From Desulfofarcimen acetoxidans DSM 771 (GTDB lineage: Bacteria; Bacillota; Desulfotomaculia; Desulfotomaculales; Desulfofarciminaceae), in contig NC_013216.1 of assembly GCF_000024205.1 (NCBI RefSeq), positions 992,001-1,056,000 on the forward strand: 64,000 nt of DNA. Direction: 5' to 3'. A model generated the notes under the pieces. The model did not search any database and was not told where the DNA came from. It was given only the letters and a program-made list of their open reading frames with translations. Below are positions 62,946 to 64,000 of the stretch, piece after piece. Position numbers and translations under genes: made by a program. Every line of letters begins with the position of its first letter. The stretch's first letter is position 1.

Positions 62946-64000
62946 TTACTCAAAATCAGTGATAATATCCGCGCATAAAATATAATTATTGTCTTTTACT
63001 TGAAACAGAGTGGAAATTGTCACACACAGGTTACCGGAAGCCATGGAAATATATGGTTCTGTAAAAAAATAATCTGATCCTGAGTCTTTTAATAAATAAT
63101 AATACTTTTTAAAAGAATGATCGGTTCCCTGAGCAGCGGGTCGAAAAATAGATACTCTGCGTTTGAAAAGTTTGCTGTCATTGCATACTGTGTTGCTTAT
63201 TTGCACTCCTTGTTCATTGAGAATATATATGCAATCCATAATAGGATAGTTGGATATTATTTCTGATAGTTTTGCATTTATATCCTTTGTATCAATACTA
63301 TCCATATGGGCTAAAATATTACTGGCGATTCTGCGATATTCCATCCTGCGCATTTTGTCAGTTTTAGTTTTTATGATCATGTGGTTCTTGAATTTATTCG
63401 CCAGCAGTCTGATTTTGTCTTTGTAGTCATTATTAGTACACAGAATATTAACACTTGGTTTGTCAAAATAATAACCCTGCAACATATCTGCTCCCAGTTC
63501 TAAGGCACAAATTGATTCATCTTCTCCTTCAATACCCTCAGCTACAACCAGCGCACCTATTTTTTTAGCAAGGTTGACCAGTGATTTAAAAACTTCCTGC
63601 TTGTGAAATTCCTTATTTATATTCCTGATTAAAAAGGCATCCAGTTTTAGAAGGTCTGGTTTTACCAGGGATATTCTATTCAAATTTGAGTGTCCTGAAC
63701 CAATATCATCCAAAGCGATTATAAAACCATAGTTTTTATAATTATTAATAAATTTATCAAGTTCCTTTAGATTATTAGCTTCAGATTCTTTAATTTCAAT
63801 TACTATTCTTTGTGGGTCTACATTAAAACAGCGAACCATATTTAGCAAATTGCCGGAACCAACTACACCTTTGTCAATTATTGTAGTATCAAAATTAAGA
63901 AAGAGAAGGCTGTTTTTTACTTTTTGCTGTACCAGTTTAAAATTGGCTAAGGCTAGTTTTCTGCATAATCTGTCTAACTCCAGAGTTAACTGTTGTTTTG
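62946..64000 (-). CDS. EAL-domain protein (5' end outside window)
   Basis: The frame is open to the window end. The EAL phosphodiesterase core is visible: 'SLLFLNFDTTIIDKG', 'IVIEIKESEANNL', 'IIALDDIGSGHSNL', 'LVKPDLLKLDAFLI', 'VVAEGIEGEDE' and 'GADMLQGYYFDKPS'. The substrate-binding EAL/EGL itself lies outside. After it, about 170 residues form a C-terminal sensor-like domain ('YPIMDCIYILNEQGVQISNT') resembling the EAL-associated domain (YkuI_C-type). It may hydrolyse cyclic di-GMP or sense a ligand. It converges on the nif operon terminator. Confidence 0.85.
   Translation of the reverse strand, partial: KQQLTLELDRLCRKLALANFKLVQQKVKNSLLFLNFDTTIIDKGVVGSGNLLNMVRCFNVDPQRIVIEIKESEANNLKELDKFINNYKNYGFIIALDDIGSGHSNLNRISLVKPDLLKLDAFLIRNINKEFHKQEVFKSLVNLAKKIGALVVAEGIEGEDESICALELGADMLQGYYFDKPSVNILCTNNDYKDKIRLLANKFKNHMIIKTKTDKMRRMEYRRIASNILAHMDSIDTKDINAKLSEIISNYPIMDCIYILNEQGVQISNTVCNDSKLFKRRVSIFRPAAQGTDHSFKKYYYLLKDSGSDYFFTEPYISMASGNLCVTISTLFQVKDNNYILCADIITDFE

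Overview
The window looks like chromosome from an anaerobic, endospore-forming, sulfate-reducing Firmicute of the Desulfotomaculum/Peptococcaceae type. This is inferred from gene content: a SulP sulfate permease, two TauE/SafE transporters, lactate racemase beside a glycolate/lactate-dehydrogenase-type flavoprotein and Fe-S subunit, a spore-type GH18 hydrolase, DacF-like PBP, strong GGAGG ribosome binding sites with many TTG/GTG starts, and a clostridial/methanogen-style nif order. No rRNA, tRNA, CRISPR array or intact insertion sequence was seen.

Layout. 1-8.1 kb: a PAS histidine kinase (5' end outside the window) with its sigma-54 response regulator, an rRNA methyltransferase, adenine deaminase, two small unknown proteins and a second sigma-54 regulator. 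8.1-15.7 kb: a CBS protein behind a good sigma-54 promoter, the sulfate permease, a PadR regulator coupled to an oxyanion-binding protein without signal peptide, TauE, UspA, a beta-carbonic-anhydrase-like protein. 15.8-26.2 kb: Fe-S/zinc cluster protein, HtrA protease, GlcF/GlcD and LarA, Na/Pi cotransporter with a PhoP-like box, cis-prenyltransferase-like protein, GH18. 26.4-32 kb: a decayed mobile island (DUF1998 remnant, RhuM, SH3 membrane protein, XRE regulator, broken DUF6550-like gene, tail of a serine recombinase). 32.2-44.3 kb: housekeeping genes (dacF-like, Fur family, methyltransferase, aroF-tyrA), a second TauE operon behind a sigma-54 promoter, and a second kinase/sigma-54 regulator pair followed by two CBS proteins. 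44.7-46.3 kb: a chemoreceptor. 46.3-62.9 kb: a nitrogen block, glnB-amt, amt-glnK, an ArAE-type membrane protein, nifV, nifH-nifI1-nifI2-nifD-nifK, nifE-nifN-nifB, a [2Fe-2S] ferredoxin and an AnfO-like protein, closed by a terminator. 62.9-64 kb: the 3' part of an EAL-domain gene.

How the nitrogen block works together. Ammonium enters through two Amt channels gated by two PII proteins; when nitrogen is short NifV makes homocitrate, NifB/NifEN build the cofactor, NifHDK reduce N2, and NifI1/NifI2 switch the enzyme off after translation. The main discovery is regulatory: eight leader elements between 46.35 and 53.09 kb share one architecture, a hairpin with a six-base loop, a short linker, a second hairpin with a six-base loop, and an intrinsic terminator whose 5' arm overlaps the second hairpin. 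This is the RNA target expected for ANTAR-domain antiterminators (NasR, EutV type). Elements precede glnB, both amt genes, the ArAE gene, nifV (three in tandem) and nifH, so the block appears to be an RNA-antitermination regulon whose protein regulator lies outside the window. Sigma-54 promoters, by contrast, occur at the CBS and TauE genes, not at nif.
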